Notes under the pieces: model-generated
The model's database searches: none
What the model was told of the DNA's origin: nothing
The model's input: the letters and a program-made list of their open reading frames with translations, nothing else
Source: Plantibacter sp. ME-Dv--P-122b
GTDB lineage: Bacteria; Actinomycetota; Actinomycetes; Actinomycetales; Microbacteriaceae
DNA length: 64,000 bases
NCBI RefSeq assembly: GCF_030209375.1
Contig: NZ_JARVSC010000009.1
Location: 62,001-126,000 of the forward strand
Direction of reading: 5' to 3'
Shown: piece after piece, positions 17,507 to 26,755 of the stretch
Position numbering within the stretch: the first letter of the stretch is position 1
Layout of the letters: each line of letters starts with the position of its first letter
Made by a program: the position numbers and the translations under genes

Positions 17507-18814
17507 ATGAGCAGCCCAGCCAGCCGACAGCGCGCCGACCGACTGATCGGTCTCGACCTCGCGCGGTTCCTCGCGCTCATCGGCATGATGGCCACGCACG
17601 TCTGGGCCTTCGACATCGCGACCGGCGGACACACGCCGATCACGGAGGTCCTCTCCGGCAAGGCTGCCGCCCTGTTCGCCGTGCTGGCCGGGATCGGGAT
17701 CGTCCTCACGAGCCGCCGCGACCTCGCCGCCGGATCCCCCGCCGCAGCGCGCCTCAACCTCTTCGGACGCGGCTTCGCCCTGCTCGTCCTCGGCCTCACC
17801 CTCGGCGTCCTGCCCGGCGGCATCTACGTGATCATCGCCTACTACGGCGTGACCTTCTGGCTCGCGATCCCGGCCGTCACGTGGCGTCCGCGCACGTTGC
17901 TGATCGTCGCGGCCGTCTGGGCGGTGGTCTGGCCGATCTGCTCGCAGGCGCTCCGCGTGCCGCTCAGTGGCGTCGACTCCCCCGAGATCGGCAGTGCGTC
18001 CTGGTTCGACGTCTCCGGCGGCGGGTTCGCCCGCGGGCTGCTCCTCACCGGGGTGTACCCGGCGCTCACCTGGATCGTCTACGTCCTCGTCGGGATGGCG
18101 GTCGGCCGGCTGCTCATGGATGCGCGGGCGAATGGGGCCCTGCGACGGTTCGCACTCCGACTCGCGGCGATCGGAATCGTCGTCGCCATCGCCGCGGATC
18201 GCCTCGCCGCCCTGCTCCTCGGTCCCGTCGGCGGCGTCCGGGGCATCGCGCGCGCCTGGACCGGCGGCCTCGAGCCCGACCCGACGACGATCACCGCGGT
18301 CGAGGACGCCCTCGCCGAAGGGATGTACGGCACGAGCCCCACGGAGTCCTTCTGGTGGCTCGTCGCCCGCGCCCCGCACTCGGGCACCACGCTCGACCTC
18401 GTCTTCACGATCGGCATCGCGGCGGTCGTCATCGGCCTGTGCCTGGCGCTCGGCACCGTCCTGAACCGCGGTTGGTCGCTCGCACTCCTGCCGGCGACCG
18501 GGGCCGGGGCCGCTCCGCTCACCGTCTACTCCGCGCACGTCTTCATGGCCTCGGTAGGCGCCTTGATCGCCGCGATCGCCGGGACGTATGCCGACACGGC
18601 GTGGCTCATCTCGAGCCCGCAGCTCTGGCTCATCCATGTCGCCGGTGCGCTCCTCCTCGGCTGGATCATCGCCCTCACCAAGCGTCGCGGCCCGCTCGAG
18701 GCCCTGGTCCACGCGGCCGGCCGGGCACTCACGGTCGTCGCGAACCGCCCTGGTCGGACGCCCGCGACGACGACGCCGGCGCCCGTACCCCACGGAACAC
18801 CCGACATGCGATGA
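17507..18814 (+). CDS. polytopic membrane protein, DUF418/heparan-acetyltransferase-like acyltransferase
   Basis: About 435 residues. It begins with the family's opening pattern (RLIGLDLARFLALIGMMATH) and has roughly ten hydrophobic segments, with a conserved-looking TVYSAHVF in the seventh or eighth. Related proteins transfer acyl groups across the membrane or are uncharacterised; no substrate can be assigned. Start is uncertain: ATG 17507 is preferred, ATG 17495 is possible. Its stop overlaps the next ATG (ATGA), so the two membrane proteins are translationally coupled. Confidence 0.8.
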   Translation: MSSPASRQRADRLIGLDLARFLALIGMMATHVWAFDIATGGHTPITEVLSGKAAALFAVLAGIGIVLTSRRDLAAGSPAAARLNLFGRGFALLVLGLTLGVLPGGIYVIIAYYGVTFWLAIPAVTWRPRTLLIVAAVWAVVWPICSQALRVPLSGVDSPEIGSASWFDVSGGGFARGLLLTGVYPALTWIVYVLVGMAVGRLLMDARANGALRRFALRLAAIGIVVAIAADRLAALLLGPVGGVRGIARAWTGGLEPDPTTITAVEDALAEGMYGTSPTESFWWLVARAPHSGTTLDLVFTIGIAAVVIGLCLALGTVLNRGWSLALLPATGAGAAPLTVYSAHVFMASVGALIAAIAGTYADTAWLISSPQLWLIHVAGALLLGWIIALTKRRGPLEALVHAAGRALTVVANRPGRTPATTTPAPVPHGTPDMR

Positions 18815-19914
18815 CCGCTCCGACGACTCGGACCGCGACGCTGGATACGCGACCGCTCACCGAACGGATCGACCGACGGGCACTCCGCGAGTACCGCACG
18901 AGCCTCCCGGGCGAGGTGCGTCCACCACTCATGGCGGCGATCTGGCCCGCCGTCGTGCTGGCGGTGCTGCCGATCCTCTTCCTCTCCGCCTGGTGGTTCG
19001 TACTCGAAGACGGCTCGATGCCGGATGAGCCATGGGACTGGTCGGCGCTGATCCTCTTGCCCTACCTCGCACTGCCCGTCGGCATGCTCGTCCTGCTGGT
19101 CCGGACGGTCCGACGACGCAGCGGCGTCCGCCAGTACCGGCTGGACCGGTTCGCGCGGGCGAACGGCCTGAGCTACCGACCGTTCGCCATCCCGGTGGCG
19201 TTGCCCGGCCTGATCTTCACGATGGGCGGGACGAGCGTCGTCAGGGACCTGCTGTGGCGGGGTGGCAGGTCGCCGCTGTCCATCGGGAACCAGCGCACGA
19301 CCATCGGCTCGGGACGGAACCGCAAGGAGCACCGCTGGGGATACGTGGCGCTCCGGCTGCCCGTGGCGCTCCCCCACATCGTCTTGGACGCCGTCGGCAA
19401 CAACTCACTTCTGCACCCCCGGCTGCCGGTCACCTACGACAGGGACCAGCGGCTGTCGCTCGAGGGCGACTTCGACCGCCACTTCGCGCTGTACTGCCCG
19501 CGCGGATACGAGACGGACGCCCTCTACCTCTTCACACCCGACATCATGGCGAGGTTCATCGACACCGTCGCCGAGCTCGATGTCGAGATCGTCGACGACC
19601 ATCTCTTCCTCTACTCGCCCAAGGACCTCTCGACGCTCGATCCCGAGGTGTGGGCCTGGCTGATCTCGGTCGTCGACATCCTGTCCGAGCGCATCGCGCA
19701 ATGGGAGCGCTGGCAGGATCGCCGACTGGAACCGGTCGACGCGGCGTCGATGGCGCCTTCGTTCCCACTGATCCGTCCACCACGAGGAGTGGCACGGCAG
19801 GGACGGCGCCTGTCCCGTCGGACGGAATGGTGGTGGCTCATCGGTCTGGCCCTCGGCGTCTACGGCTGGTACCTCATCATCACCGACGCCGTCCGGGCGA
19901 TCACCGGCGGCTGA
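18811..19914 (+). CDS. hypothetical membrane protein (367 aa)
   Basis: Not recognised as a named family. Hydrophobic segments lie at ~43-63, ~76-97 and ~343-362. Between them is a ~240-residue mostly soluble part with aromatic and Arg-rich patches (RKEHRWGYVALRLP, FALYCPRGYETDALYLFTPD). It starts inside the stop of the preceding acyltransferase-like gene (ATGA overlap), so the two probably work together at the membrane. It ends just before a 65-bp palindromic repeat that separates it from the convergent polymerase gene. Confidence 0.75.
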   Translation: MTAPTTRTATLDTRPLTERIDRRALREYRTSLPGEVRPPLMAAIWPAVVLAVLPILFLSAWWFVLEDGSMPDEPWDWSALILLPYLALPVGMLVLLVRTVRRRSGVRQYRLDRFARANGLSYRPFAIPVALPGLIFTMGGTSVVRDLLWRGGRSPLSIGNQRTTIGSGRNRKEHRWGYVALRLPVALPHIVLDAVGNNSLLHPRLPVTYDRDQRLSLEGDFDRHFALYCPRGYETDALYLFTPDIMARFIDTVAELDVEIVDDHLFLYSPKDLSTLDPEVWAWLISVVDILSERIAQWERWQDRRLEPVDAASMAPSFPLIRPPRGVARQGRRLSRRTEWWWLIGLALGVYGWYLIITDAVRAITGG

Positions 19915-19928
19915 ACCTCCCATCCCAG

Positions 19929-19993
19929 CCCGCGAACTGTCACTACGGAACAGTGCGGGCCGCTCACACCCGCATCAACTGACAGTTCGCGGG
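19929..19993. repeat. 65-bp palindromic repeat, copy 1
   Basis: Inverted arms of 16 bp (19927-19942 and 19980-19995) are perfect complements: AGCCCGCGAACTGTCA and its reverse complement. It lies between convergent stops at 19914 and 19994 and its right arm overlaps the polymerase stop codon. It may end transcription from both sides. A second 65-bp copy with the same outer arms is at 45823-45887. Confidence 0.8.
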
Positions 19994-21715
19994 CTACTTG
20001 GCGTCGGCGTAGGAGGTGACGACGGCGGTGGTGACCGGGAACTCGACCGGCGCGGTGCCGAAGATCAGGCGACCGGCCTCGGCCGCCGCCTCGCGCACGA
20101 GGGCGACGACCCGCTCGATCTGGTGCTCGGGGCAGTGGACGACGATCTCGTCGTGGAGGAAGAAGACGAGGTGGGCCGACTCGGTGAGCGCGGCCGCCGG
20201 ACCGACCGACTCTGCGGCGAGCGCCTGCAGCCGCGTCCGGAGGCCGGCCATCCAGCACAGCGCCCATTCGGCGGCGGTGCCCTGCACCACGAAGTTGCGG
20301 GTGAAGCGACCCCAGCTGCGCGCCTCCATGCGGGCGCGCTGGGTCGCGGCGGCATTCGCCCCCTCCATCGATGCGGCCGACTGGATCTCCCGCCAGGTCT
20401 CGCCGGGTAGCGGTGAGGTGCGGCCGAGCCGGGTGCTGACCCGTTCCCCGCGCTCCCCGGCACGGGCGGCGGCCTCGACGAACTCGATCGCCCGCGGGAA
20501 CGCCCTCGTGAGCCGGGGCAGGAGGCGCCCGCTCTCCCCCGTCGTCGCGCCGTACATGGCACCGAGCATCGCGATCTTCGCGTGTGGTCTGGTGTCGACC
20601 GCGCCGACGTCGACCATGCCCTGGTAGAGGTCGACGCCGCGTCCGGCATCGGCCATCGCGCGGTCGCCGGACATCGCGGTGAGGATGCGTGGCTCGAGCT
20701 GCGCGGCGTCGGCGACGACGAAACGCCAGCCCTCGTCCGCGAGGACGGCACCGCGGACCTGGTGCGGAAGCTGGAGGGCACCGCCACCGTCGGACGCCCA
20801 GCGGCCCGTGACGACCCCGCCGGGCACGTACGTGGGGCGGAAGCGTCCGTCCTTCACCCAGGTCTCGACCCACATCCAGCCGTTTGCGGTGAGGAGTCGG
20901 GACAGCTTCTTGTACCGGAGCAGCGGTTCGATGACGGGGTGCTCGATCTCCTGCAGCTCCCACTGCCGGGTGGACGTCGCGTTGATGCCGGCACGCTGGA
21001 GCGCCTTGAGGAGCTCGCCAGGTGACTCGGGGCTGAGCTCCTGTACCCCGAGGGCGGCCTTGACCTCCTCGAGGACCGCGGCCAGCTTCGCCGGTCGGAC
21101 GCCGGGTGGCACCTTGGGACCGAGGGCGTCGGCGAGGATGCGGTCGTGGGCCTCGGCGTCCCACGGGAGACCGGCGAAGGTCATCTCCGCGGCGATGAGG
21201 GCTCCGGCGGACTCGGCGGCGAGGAGGAGTCCGAGCTGCGAGCGCCCCTGCGGTGTCGCGCCCTCGACGGCGTCTCGCTGGAGGGTGAACTCGGCGACGG
21301 GATCGCGGTCGCCGCCCGGGAGGTCGAGGTCGAAAAGCGTCCCGACCGCCTCAGCACGCTGGGCGACGCGTGGGTCGAGGACCTCGTCCCACGGGCCGGC
21401 CGGAGCCGTCGCGAGGGCGGAGTCGGCGGTGAAGGCGGCATTGCGGAGGAGGTTGTGTGAGAGCCGGAGGTCGACGCAGCGGGCGACCCGGACACCCGCG
21501 GCGAGGAGCGCCGGGTACCAGAGCGTGGTGTCGTCCCAGACCCAGCGCGGCGGATTCGGCTCGGCTTCGAGACGCCGGACGAAGGCCGCGAGGTCGGCGC
21601 GCGGGATGGTGGTCTCGGAGACCGGAGGTGGTTCGCCGGACGGAATGGGGCGGTCCTCGAGGTGCACGACGCGCACGCGGGCGCCGTCGAGCTGCTGGAG
21701 GACGATGTGCACCAC
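19994..21715 (-). CDS. bifunctional 3'-5' exonuclease/DNA polymerase, PolA-like
   Basis: 573 residues, much shorter than PolA. The C-terminal two thirds is a family A polymerase: motif A VVADAAQLEPRI near 331, the O-helix region RPHAKIAMLGAMYGAT, and motif C HDEIVVH near 523. Motif A has DAAQLEPR where PolA has DYSQIELR, but the metal-binding aspartate and glutamate are kept. The N-terminal part is a reduced exonuclease-like domain with no 5' nuclease. This type is an actinobacterial accessory polymerase, probably for repair. GTG 21715 is used; there is no strong ribosome-binding site, and a second GTG follows it. Confidence 0.85.
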   Translation of the reverse strand: MVHIVLQQLDGARVRVVHLEDRPIPSGEPPPVSETTIPRADLAAFVRRLEAEPNPPRWVWDDTTLWYPALLAAGVRVARCVDLRLSHNLLRNAAFTADSALATAPAGPWDEVLDPRVAQRAEAVGTLFDLDLPGGDRDPVAEFTLQRDAVEGATPQGRSQLGLLLAAESAGALIAAEMTFAGLPWDAEAHDRILADALGPKVPPGVRPAKLAAVLEEVKAALGVQELSPESPGELLKALQRAGINATSTRQWELQEIEHPVIEPLLRYKKLSRLLTANGWMWVETWVKDGRFRPTYVPGGVVTGRWASDGGGALQLPHQVRGAVLADEGWRFVVADAAQLEPRILTAMSGDRAMADAGRGVDLYQGMVDVGAVDTRPHAKIAMLGAMYGATTGESGRLLPRLTRAFPRAIEFVEAAARAGERGERVSTRLGRTSPLPGETWREIQSAASMEGANAAATQRARMEARSWGRFTRNFVVQGTAAEWALCWMAGLRTRLQALAAESVGPAAALTESAHLVFFLHDEIVVHCPEHQIERVVALVREAAAEAGRLIFGTAPVEFPVTTAVVTSYADAK

Positions 21716-21767
21716 CCCAGTCTGCCGTCACCCGCCGACCTCGCCCGACGCGCGCACTCGCTGGAGA

Positions 21768-21810
21768 CACGAGACCCGGACGGAATCACGCGTTCCGTCC
21801 GGGTCTCGTG
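21768..21810. terminator. 18-bp perfect inverted repeat (hairpin)
   Basis: CACGAGACCCGGACGGAA (21768-21785) and its exact complement (21793-21810) enclose a 7-nt loop. It lies 18 nt past the stop of the 76-aa membrane protein and ahead of the polymerase gene on the same strand. No T-tract follows, so termination would depend on the hairpin or on Rho. Confidence 0.6.
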
Positions 21811-21828
21811 CAGGTAGCTCTCGGGCGT

Positions 21829-22059
21829 TCAGCGTCTCCGGCCGCGGGCCAGGTTCACCCGCGTCATGACCAGGTACGCCGCGAGAAGCAGCTCGGCGAA
21901 ACAGAGCGCCATGCCGAAATACTCCGCGATACCGAACCCTGCCCGGATGCCGATGACGATCGTCATCACAGCACCGACGATCGATCCCGCGGTGAAGCCC
22001 TGGCGAATCTGGAGCGACTGTGGGCCGTGCGTGGTGATCAGCGATTCGGGGTTCGACAT
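21829..22059 (-). CDS. small membrane protein (76 aa)
   Basis: Two hydrophobic segments (~24-43, SIVGAVMTIVIGIRAGFGIA, and ~47-66) with a basic tail RVNLARGRRR, so both ends are probably cytoplasmic. ATG 22059 is the only good start. No family recognised. It is followed by a strong hairpin, suggesting a single-gene transcript. Confidence 0.65.
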   Translation of the reverse strand: MSNPESLITTHGPQSLQIRQGFTAGSIVGAVMTIVIGIRAGFGIAEYFGMALCFAELLLAAYLVMTRVNLARGRRR

Positions 22060-22118
22060 ACAGATATATTAGCTTGCCCTCGTGTTGGCCGCCTCGACAG
22101 CCTTGGCGCACGATGTCG

Positions 22119-22262
22119 GGGGCCCTGAGCCCCTCGAAGGGTGAGGCGCCACGGTGCTTGCACTTCGACAAGCTCAGTGACCGGGGAAGGCTCAGCGACC
22201 GGGGGAAGGTCAGCGACCGGGGGAAGGTCGGTGACCCGGGAAAGGTCGGTGACCGGGGTACG
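22119..22262. repeat. composite REP-like element with five degenerate ~18-bp tandem units
   Basis: An inverted head (CCCTGAGCCCCTCGAAGGG, 22121-22139) is followed by CACTTCGACAAGCTCAGTGA (22161-22180). Then come five units of the form TC(A/G)GNGACCNGGGNAAGG at roughly 18-19-bp spacing up to 22262. It belongs to the CTTCGACAAGCTCAG family also present at 22657, 49207 and 50505. It lies in a divergent promoter region, not after a gene. Confidence 0.75.
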
Positions 22263-22322
22263 GCCCTGGAGACCGGGACATCCCCCCTATGGGGGCGGGC
22301 GCAGCGGTGCCAGACTGCGAGC

Positions 22323-22637
22323 ATGCTGATCTCGACGATGAACGATGTCCCCGGCCGCCAGGTCACCGAGGTGCTGGGCGAGGTGACCGGACTCACGGTC
22401 CGTGCACGCAACGCCGGCGTGCAGCTCGGCGCCAACTTCAAGGCGCTCCTGGGCGGTGAGCTCTCCGGGCTCACCAAGCAGCTCGCTGAGAGCCGCGAGG
22501 AGGCGAAGCAGCGACTCATCGAGGCGGCCACCGCCCTCGGCGCCGACGCGGTGCTCGCGATGCGGTTCGACGCGGCCGAGGTCGGCCAGAACTACCAGGA
22601 GGTCGTCGCCTACGGCACCGCCGTCAAGCTCGGCTGA
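22323..22637 (+). CDS. YbjQ/UPF0145 family protein
   Basis: 104 residues matching the YbjQ family: ISTMNDVPGRQVTEVLGEVTGLTVRARN-type opening, central helix (LAESREEAKQRLIEAATALGADAVLAMRFD), and the terminal strand VVAYGTAVKL. Members form pentameric or decameric rings of unknown role. ATG 22323 is the family start; no clear ribosome-binding site precedes it, so it may be leaderless or poorly translated. Confidence 0.88.
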   Translation: MLISTMNDVPGRQVTEVLGEVTGLTVRARNAGVQLGANFKALLGGELSGLTKQLAESREEAKQRLIEAATALGADAVLAMRFDAAEVGQNYQEVVAYGTAVKLG

Positions 22638-22656
22638 GCACGGGCCTGAACCGACG

Positions 22657-22702
22657 CGGTCCCTGAGCTGTCGAAGGGCGCACTTCGACAGCTCAGGGAC
22701 CG
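22657..22702. terminator. 20-bp perfect inverted repeat between convergent genes (REP family)
   Basis: CGGTCCCTGAGCTGTCGAAG (22657-22676) and its exact complement (22683-22702) enclose a 6-nt loop. It lies between the ybjQ-like stop (22637) and the ABC ATPase stop (22713), a natural site for a bidirectional terminator. The sequence is a member of the CTTCGACAAGCTCAGGGACCGG dispersed repeat. Confidence 0.7.
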
Positions 22703-22712
22703 GGGGTGAGGG

Positions 22713-24434
22713 TCAGGCGCGGAGGCGCTTGAGCTCCTCGCGACGGACGGCCTGCTCGGCCGGGTCTGGCACGGGGAGCGACGCGAGGAGACGACGCGTG
22801 TAGACGTCGCTCGGCGCACCGAGCACCGCCGAACCGGGCCCCTCCTCGACGATGTCGCCGCGGTACAGCACCACGATGCGATCGGCGAGGATGTCGACGA
22901 CGGCGAGGTCGTGGCTGATGAACAGCGACGCGAACCCGAACTCGCGCTGCAGCTCGGCGAAGAGCTCCAGCACACGGGCCTGGACCGACACGTCGAGTGC
23001 CGAGGTCGGTTCGTCGGCGACCAGCAGGGCCGGTTCGAGCGCCAACGCCCGCGCGAGCGAAGCGCGCTGCCGCTGCCCACCGGAGAGCTCGTGCGGGAAG
23101 CGGTCGCCGAACGCCTTCGGCAGCTGCACCGCTTCGAGCAGCTCGTCCACCCGGCGTCGGGCCGCCCGTGCATCGCCGAAGCGGCCGTGGACGATGAGCG
23201 GTTCGGCCACGCACTCCGCGATCGTGAGCAGCGGGTTGAAGCTCGTCGCCGGGTCCTGGAACACGAACCCGATCTCACGACGCTTCGGAGCGAACTCGCG
23301 CTCCTTCACCCGGTTCATCTCCACACCGAGCACCGACAGCGAGCCGCCGGTCACCTTGGTGAGCCCGGCGATCGCGCGGCCGATCGTGGTCTTGCCCGAC
23401 CCCGACTCCCCAACCAGGCCGAGGACCTCGCCCGCATGGATCGTGAAGTCGACACCCTTGACCGCCCGGAACCCGGCACGGCCGAAACGACCCGGGTACT
23501 CGATCTCGAGGCCCTTCGCGACCACAACTGGCTCACCGAGCTGCAACTGCTTGCCGCGCTCGACCTCGGCTGGCGCGGAGCTCTTGCCGCGGCCGACGTG
23601 CGGCACCGACGACAGGAGCTTCTTCGTGTACTCGGCTTTCGGTGAGGAGAACAGCTCCTGGACGGGAGCCTCCTCGACGATGTCGCCCTGGTACATGACC
23701 ACGACGCGGTCGGCGAGGTCGGCGACGACGCCCATGTTGTGGGTGATGAGGACGATGGCCGTGCCGAACTCGTCGCGGCACCGACGCAGGAGGTCGAGGA
23801 TCTCCGCCTGCACCGTGACGTCGAGCGCGGTCGTCGGCTCGTCGGCCACGATGAGACCGGGGTCGAGCACGAGCGCCATCGCGATGACGATGCGCTGCTT
23901 CTGCCCGCCGGAGAACTGGTGCGGGAAGTAGTCGACCCGCTCCTCCGGCTCCGGGATGCCGACGCGACGCAGGATGTCGATGGCCTTGGCCCGGGCCTCG
24001 GCTTTCGTGTACGACCCGTGCGCGCGGAGACCTTCGGCGATCTGCCAGCCCACCTTGTAGACGGGGTTGAGGGCCGTCGACGGTTCCTGGAACACCATCG
24101 CCGCGTCGCTGCCGCGGATGGACCGCAGCTGCTCCGCCGACGCCGTGACGACGTCCTGCTCGGTCGAACCGTCGCGAGAGCGCAGGACGACGGCACCCGA
24201 GGCGGTCGCCGTCTCCGGGAGCAGACCAAGGATGGTCTTGGCCGTGACCGTCTTGCCCGAGCCGGACTCGCCGACGATCGCGACGATCTCGCGCGGTGCG
24301 ACCGACAGCGAGATGTCGTTGATCGCCTTCACGGCGCCGGCGTCGGTCGAGAACGAGACCCCGAGGTCGCGGATGCTGACGATGTCCTTGGTGCCGAGGT
24401 CGCGTGGACCGGTGGTCGGCGTCGACTGGCTCAT
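22713..24434 (-). CDS. oligopeptide ABC transporter, fused dual ATP-binding protein
   Basis: 573 residues holding two complete ABC ATPase domains (DppD-like then DppF-like). The first has Walker A GESGSGKT near 55-62, signature FSGGQKQR and Walker B VADEPT; the second has GESGSGKT near 345-352, LSGGQRQR and VADEPT. The linker between (~280-305) is Ser/Glu-rich. Fusion replaces the usual two genes, giving the stoichiometry in one chain. ATG 24434 overlaps the permease stop (ATGA). It powers the importer encoded upstream at 24431-28387. Confidence 0.93.
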   Translation of the reverse strand: MSQSTPTTGPRDLGTKDIVSIRDLGVSFSTDAGAVKAINDISLSVAPREIVAIVGESGSGKTVTAKTILGLLPETATASGAVVLRSRDGSTEQDVVTASAEQLRSIRGSDAAMVFQEPSTALNPVYKVGWQIAEGLRAHGSYTKAEARAKAIDILRRVGIPEPEERVDYFPHQFSGGQKQRIVIAMALVLDPGLIVADEPTTALDVTVQAEILDLLRRCRDEFGTAIVLITHNMGVVADLADRVVVMYQGDIVEEAPVQELFSSPKAEYTKKLLSSVPHVGRGKSSAPAEVERGKQLQLGEPVVVAKGLEIEYPGRFGRAGFRAVKGVDFTIHAGEVLGLVGESGSGKTTIGRAIAGLTKVTGGSLSVLGVEMNRVKEREFAPKRREIGFVFQDPATSFNPLLTIAECVAEPLIVHGRFGDARAARRRVDELLEAVQLPKAFGDRFPHELSGGQRQRASLARALALEPALLVADEPTSALDVSVQARVLELFAELQREFGFASLFISHDLAVVDILADRIVVLYRGDIVEEGPGSAVLGAPSDVYTRRLLASLPVPDPAEQAVRREELKRLRA

Positions 24435-25555
24435 GAGCGCTCGTCCTCTCTTCGGTTCTCCAGATCGCTGTCCGCCGCGGCGTCGCTCACGGCTCCCAGC
24501 GACTCGGCGTCCATCATCCCGGCGCCACCGGGGCTGTCGGGCGTGCCTCCGGTGGTCGTGATGCTCGACGTCGCAGCGACCGATCCACTCGACGCGCCGA
24601 CCCGACGACGGCTGCGCAGACGCGGGTCGGACAGGTCGTTGAGGCTCTCACCGACGAGCGTGATGCCGAGCACGACGAGCACGATCGCGAGGCCGGGGAA
24701 CAGCGCGGTCCACCAGATGCCGCTCGTGACGTCGGAGACGGACCGGTTGAGGTCGTAGCCCCACTCGGCGGCAGCGGTCGGCTCGATGCCGAAGCCGAGG
24801 AAGCCGAGCCCCGCGAGCGTGAGGATGGCCTCGGAGGCGTTGAGGGTGATGATGAGCGGCAGCGTCCGCGTCGCGTTCCGCAACACGTGCCGGAACATGA
24901 TGCGGGAGCTCGACGCACCGATGACCTTCGCCGACTCGACGAACGCCTCGCTCTTGATGCGCACGACCTCGGAGCGGATCACCCGGAAGTACTGCGGGAT
25001 GAAGACCACGGTGATCGAGATCGCTGCGGCGAGGATGCCGCCCCAGAGACTCGACTGGCCACGGCTGATGACGATCGACATGACGATCGCGAGCAGCAGT
25101 GACGGGAACGCGTAGACCGCGTCGCACACCACGACGAGCACGCGGTCGAGCCAGCCGCCGAAGTACCCGGCGACGAGGCCGAGCAGCACGCCCGCGAAGA
25201 TCGACAGGATGATCGCTGCCACGATGACGAACAGCGCGGTCTGGGCACCCCAGAGCACGCGGGACAGGACGTCGTACCCGCCGACGGTCGTCCCGAGGAG
25301 GTTCGTCGCGTTCGGCGCCTGCTGCGTACCGAACGAACCGTCGTCGCCGCGCAGCTGATTGAACCGGTAGGGCGCGACGAGCGGGGCGAGGATCGCGATG
25401 AGCACGAACACACCCGTGACGACGAGACCGATGACGAGCATCGCCCGCTGCAGCCCGACGGACTGGCGGAACTGCTTGACGACGGGCAGGCGGTCGCGCA
25501 GCGGACGCTTCGCGGGCGCGGTGTGCACGGCGGTGGTGGCTGTCGGAGCACTCAT
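24431..25555 (-). CDS. oligopeptide ABC transporter permease (DppC-like)
   Basis: 374 residues with about six membrane segments and the BPD_transp_1 loop (EAFVESAKVIGASSSRIMFRHVL, the EAA motif). It is longer than most DppC proteins because of an extra ~50-residue Ser/Glu-rich tail after residue 320 (SLNDLSDPRLRSRRRV, then an acidic end DLENRREDERS). Starts 2 nt after the DppB-like stop and overlaps the ATPase start by four bases. Confidence 0.93.
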   Translation of the reverse strand: MSAPTATTAVHTAPAKRPLRDRLPVVKQFRQSVGLQRAMLVIGLVVTGVFVLIAILAPLVAPYRFNQLRGDDGSFGTQQAPNATNLLGTTVGGYDVLSRVLWGAQTALFVIVAAIILSIFAGVLLGLVAGYFGGWLDRVLVVVCDAVYAFPSLLLAIVMSIVISRGQSSLWGGILAAAISITVVFIPQYFRVIRSEVVRIKSEAFVESAKVIGASSSRIMFRHVLRNATRTLPLIITLNASEAILTLAGLGFLGFGIEPTAAAEWGYDLNRSVSDVTSGIWWTALFPGLAIVLVVLGITLVGESLNDLSDPRLRSRRRVGASSGSVAATSSITTTGGTPDSPGGAGMMDAESLGAVSDAAADSDLENRREDERS

Positions 25556-25557
25556 GC

Positions 25558-26631
25558 TCAGTACCTCACCCTCGGGTCGATGATCGCCGCGATGATGTCG
25601 ACGATGAAGTTGGTCAGGGCGACGATGACGGCCAGCAGCGCGACGATCCCCTGGACGGCGACGAAGTCACGTGCCTTGAGGTACTCGCTCAGCATGAAGC
25701 CGAGGCCCTTCCATTCGAACGTCGTCTCGGTGAGGACCGCGCCCGCGAGGAGGAGCGCGATCTGCAGGCCGATGACCGTGATGATCGGGATGAGCGCCGG
25801 ACGGTAGGCGTGCTTCGTCACGAGCCGGAACTCGCTGACGCCGCGCGACCGGGCCGCGTCGACGTAGCCGGAACCGAGCGTGCCGATGACGTTGGTGCGG
25901 ACCAGCCGCAGGAAGACGCCGGCCGTCAGCAGGCCGAGGGCGATCGCCGGGAGCACCGCATGGGCGAGGACGTCACTGATCGCCGTCGGGTCGCCGAGGC
26001 GGATCGCGTCGATCAGGTAGATGCCGGACGGGTTGGAGATCGTCTGGAGCGTCAGCTCGGTGCCGGTGCTGGCTCGACCGGCGACCGGGAGGATTCCGAG
26101 CCACACGGAGAAGATGAGCTTGAGCAGCAGGCCGGCGAAGAACACGGGGGTCGCGTAGCTGAGGATCGCGAAGACGCGCAGGCCCGCGTCCTGCCAGCGG
26201 TCGCGGCGCGCGGCGGCGAGCATACCGAGCGGGATGCCGACGATGAACGCGACGATGAGGGCGTAGATCGCGAGCTCGAGCGTCGCGGAGCCGTACGTGA
26301 GGAGGACCTCGATGACCGGCCGGTTGTCGGAGATCGTCGTGCCGAAGTTGCCGACCGCGATCTGTCCGAGGAACTCGACGTACTGGACGAAGAGCGGCCG
26401 GTCGTAGCCGGCCGCGCTGATGCGTTCGGCGAGCTGATCGGCCGGGAGTCGGCCTCCGAGCGCCGCCGTGATCGGGTCACCGGTCAGGCGCATCAGGAAG
26501 AAGACCATGGTGACGAGGATGAACACCGTCGGGATGATCAACAGGAAGCGGATGACGAGGTACCGCCAGAGTCCGCCACCTCCGGAACGTCTGGCCGCCT
26601 TGGGGGGTGGGGTTGCGACAGCTGCCGTCAT
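25558..26631 (-). CDS. oligopeptide ABC transporter permease (DppB-like)
   Basis: 357 residues with six membrane segments; the first follows WRYLVIRFLLIIPTVFILV, and the EAA loop is YVDAARSRGVSEFRLVTKHAYR. The end IDPRVRY is typical for DppB. ATG 26631 is chosen for GAGGAGGA about 9 nt upstream; the longer frame upstream is not DppB-like. With the DppC-like protein it forms the channel. Confidence 0.93.
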   Translation of the reverse strand: MTAAVATPPPKAARRSGGGGLWRYLVIRFLLIIPTVFILVTMVFFLMRLTGDPITAALGGRLPADQLAERISAAGYDRPLFVQYVEFLGQIAVGNFGTTISDNRPVIEVLLTYGSATLELAIYALIVAFIVGIPLGMLAAARRDRWQDAGLRVFAILSYATPVFFAGLLLKLIFSVWLGILPVAGRASTGTELTLQTISNPSGIYLIDAIRLGDPTAISDVLAHAVLPAIALGLLTAGVFLRLVRTNVIGTLGSGYVDAARSRGVSEFRLVTKHAYRPALIPIITVIGLQIALLLAGAVLTETTFEWKGLGFMLSEYLKARDFVAVQGIVALLAVIVALTNFIVDIIAAIIDPRVRY

Positions 26632-26677
26632 TGCAGTGGATCCTCCTCGATCACCGACTCGGTAGAGCCCGGACAGA

Positions 26678-26711
26678 CGATCGGGGCGGCTCTGTGGAGC
26701 CACCCCGATCG
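26678..26711 (-). terminator. intercistronic hairpin between binding-protein and permease genes
   Basis: A 15-bp inverted repeat with one mismatch (26678-26692 and 26697-26711, CGATCGGGGCGGCTC) and a 4-nt loop, in the 124-bp gap between the binding-protein stop and the first permease start. There is no T-tract. It most likely protects the 3' end of the binding-protein message or causes partial termination, so that the binding protein exceeds the membrane parts. Confidence 0.55.
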
Positions 26712-26755
26712 CGACGTCCGACTCACTGTAGTCGGATATCAGTTGGTCAGGCTAC

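Noticed and set aside
22161-22262. Short regularly spaced repeats that might suggest a CRISPR array
   Set aside because: Units of 18-19 bp are contiguous with no spacers and are degenerate; they match a dispersed REP family, and no cas gene is present.
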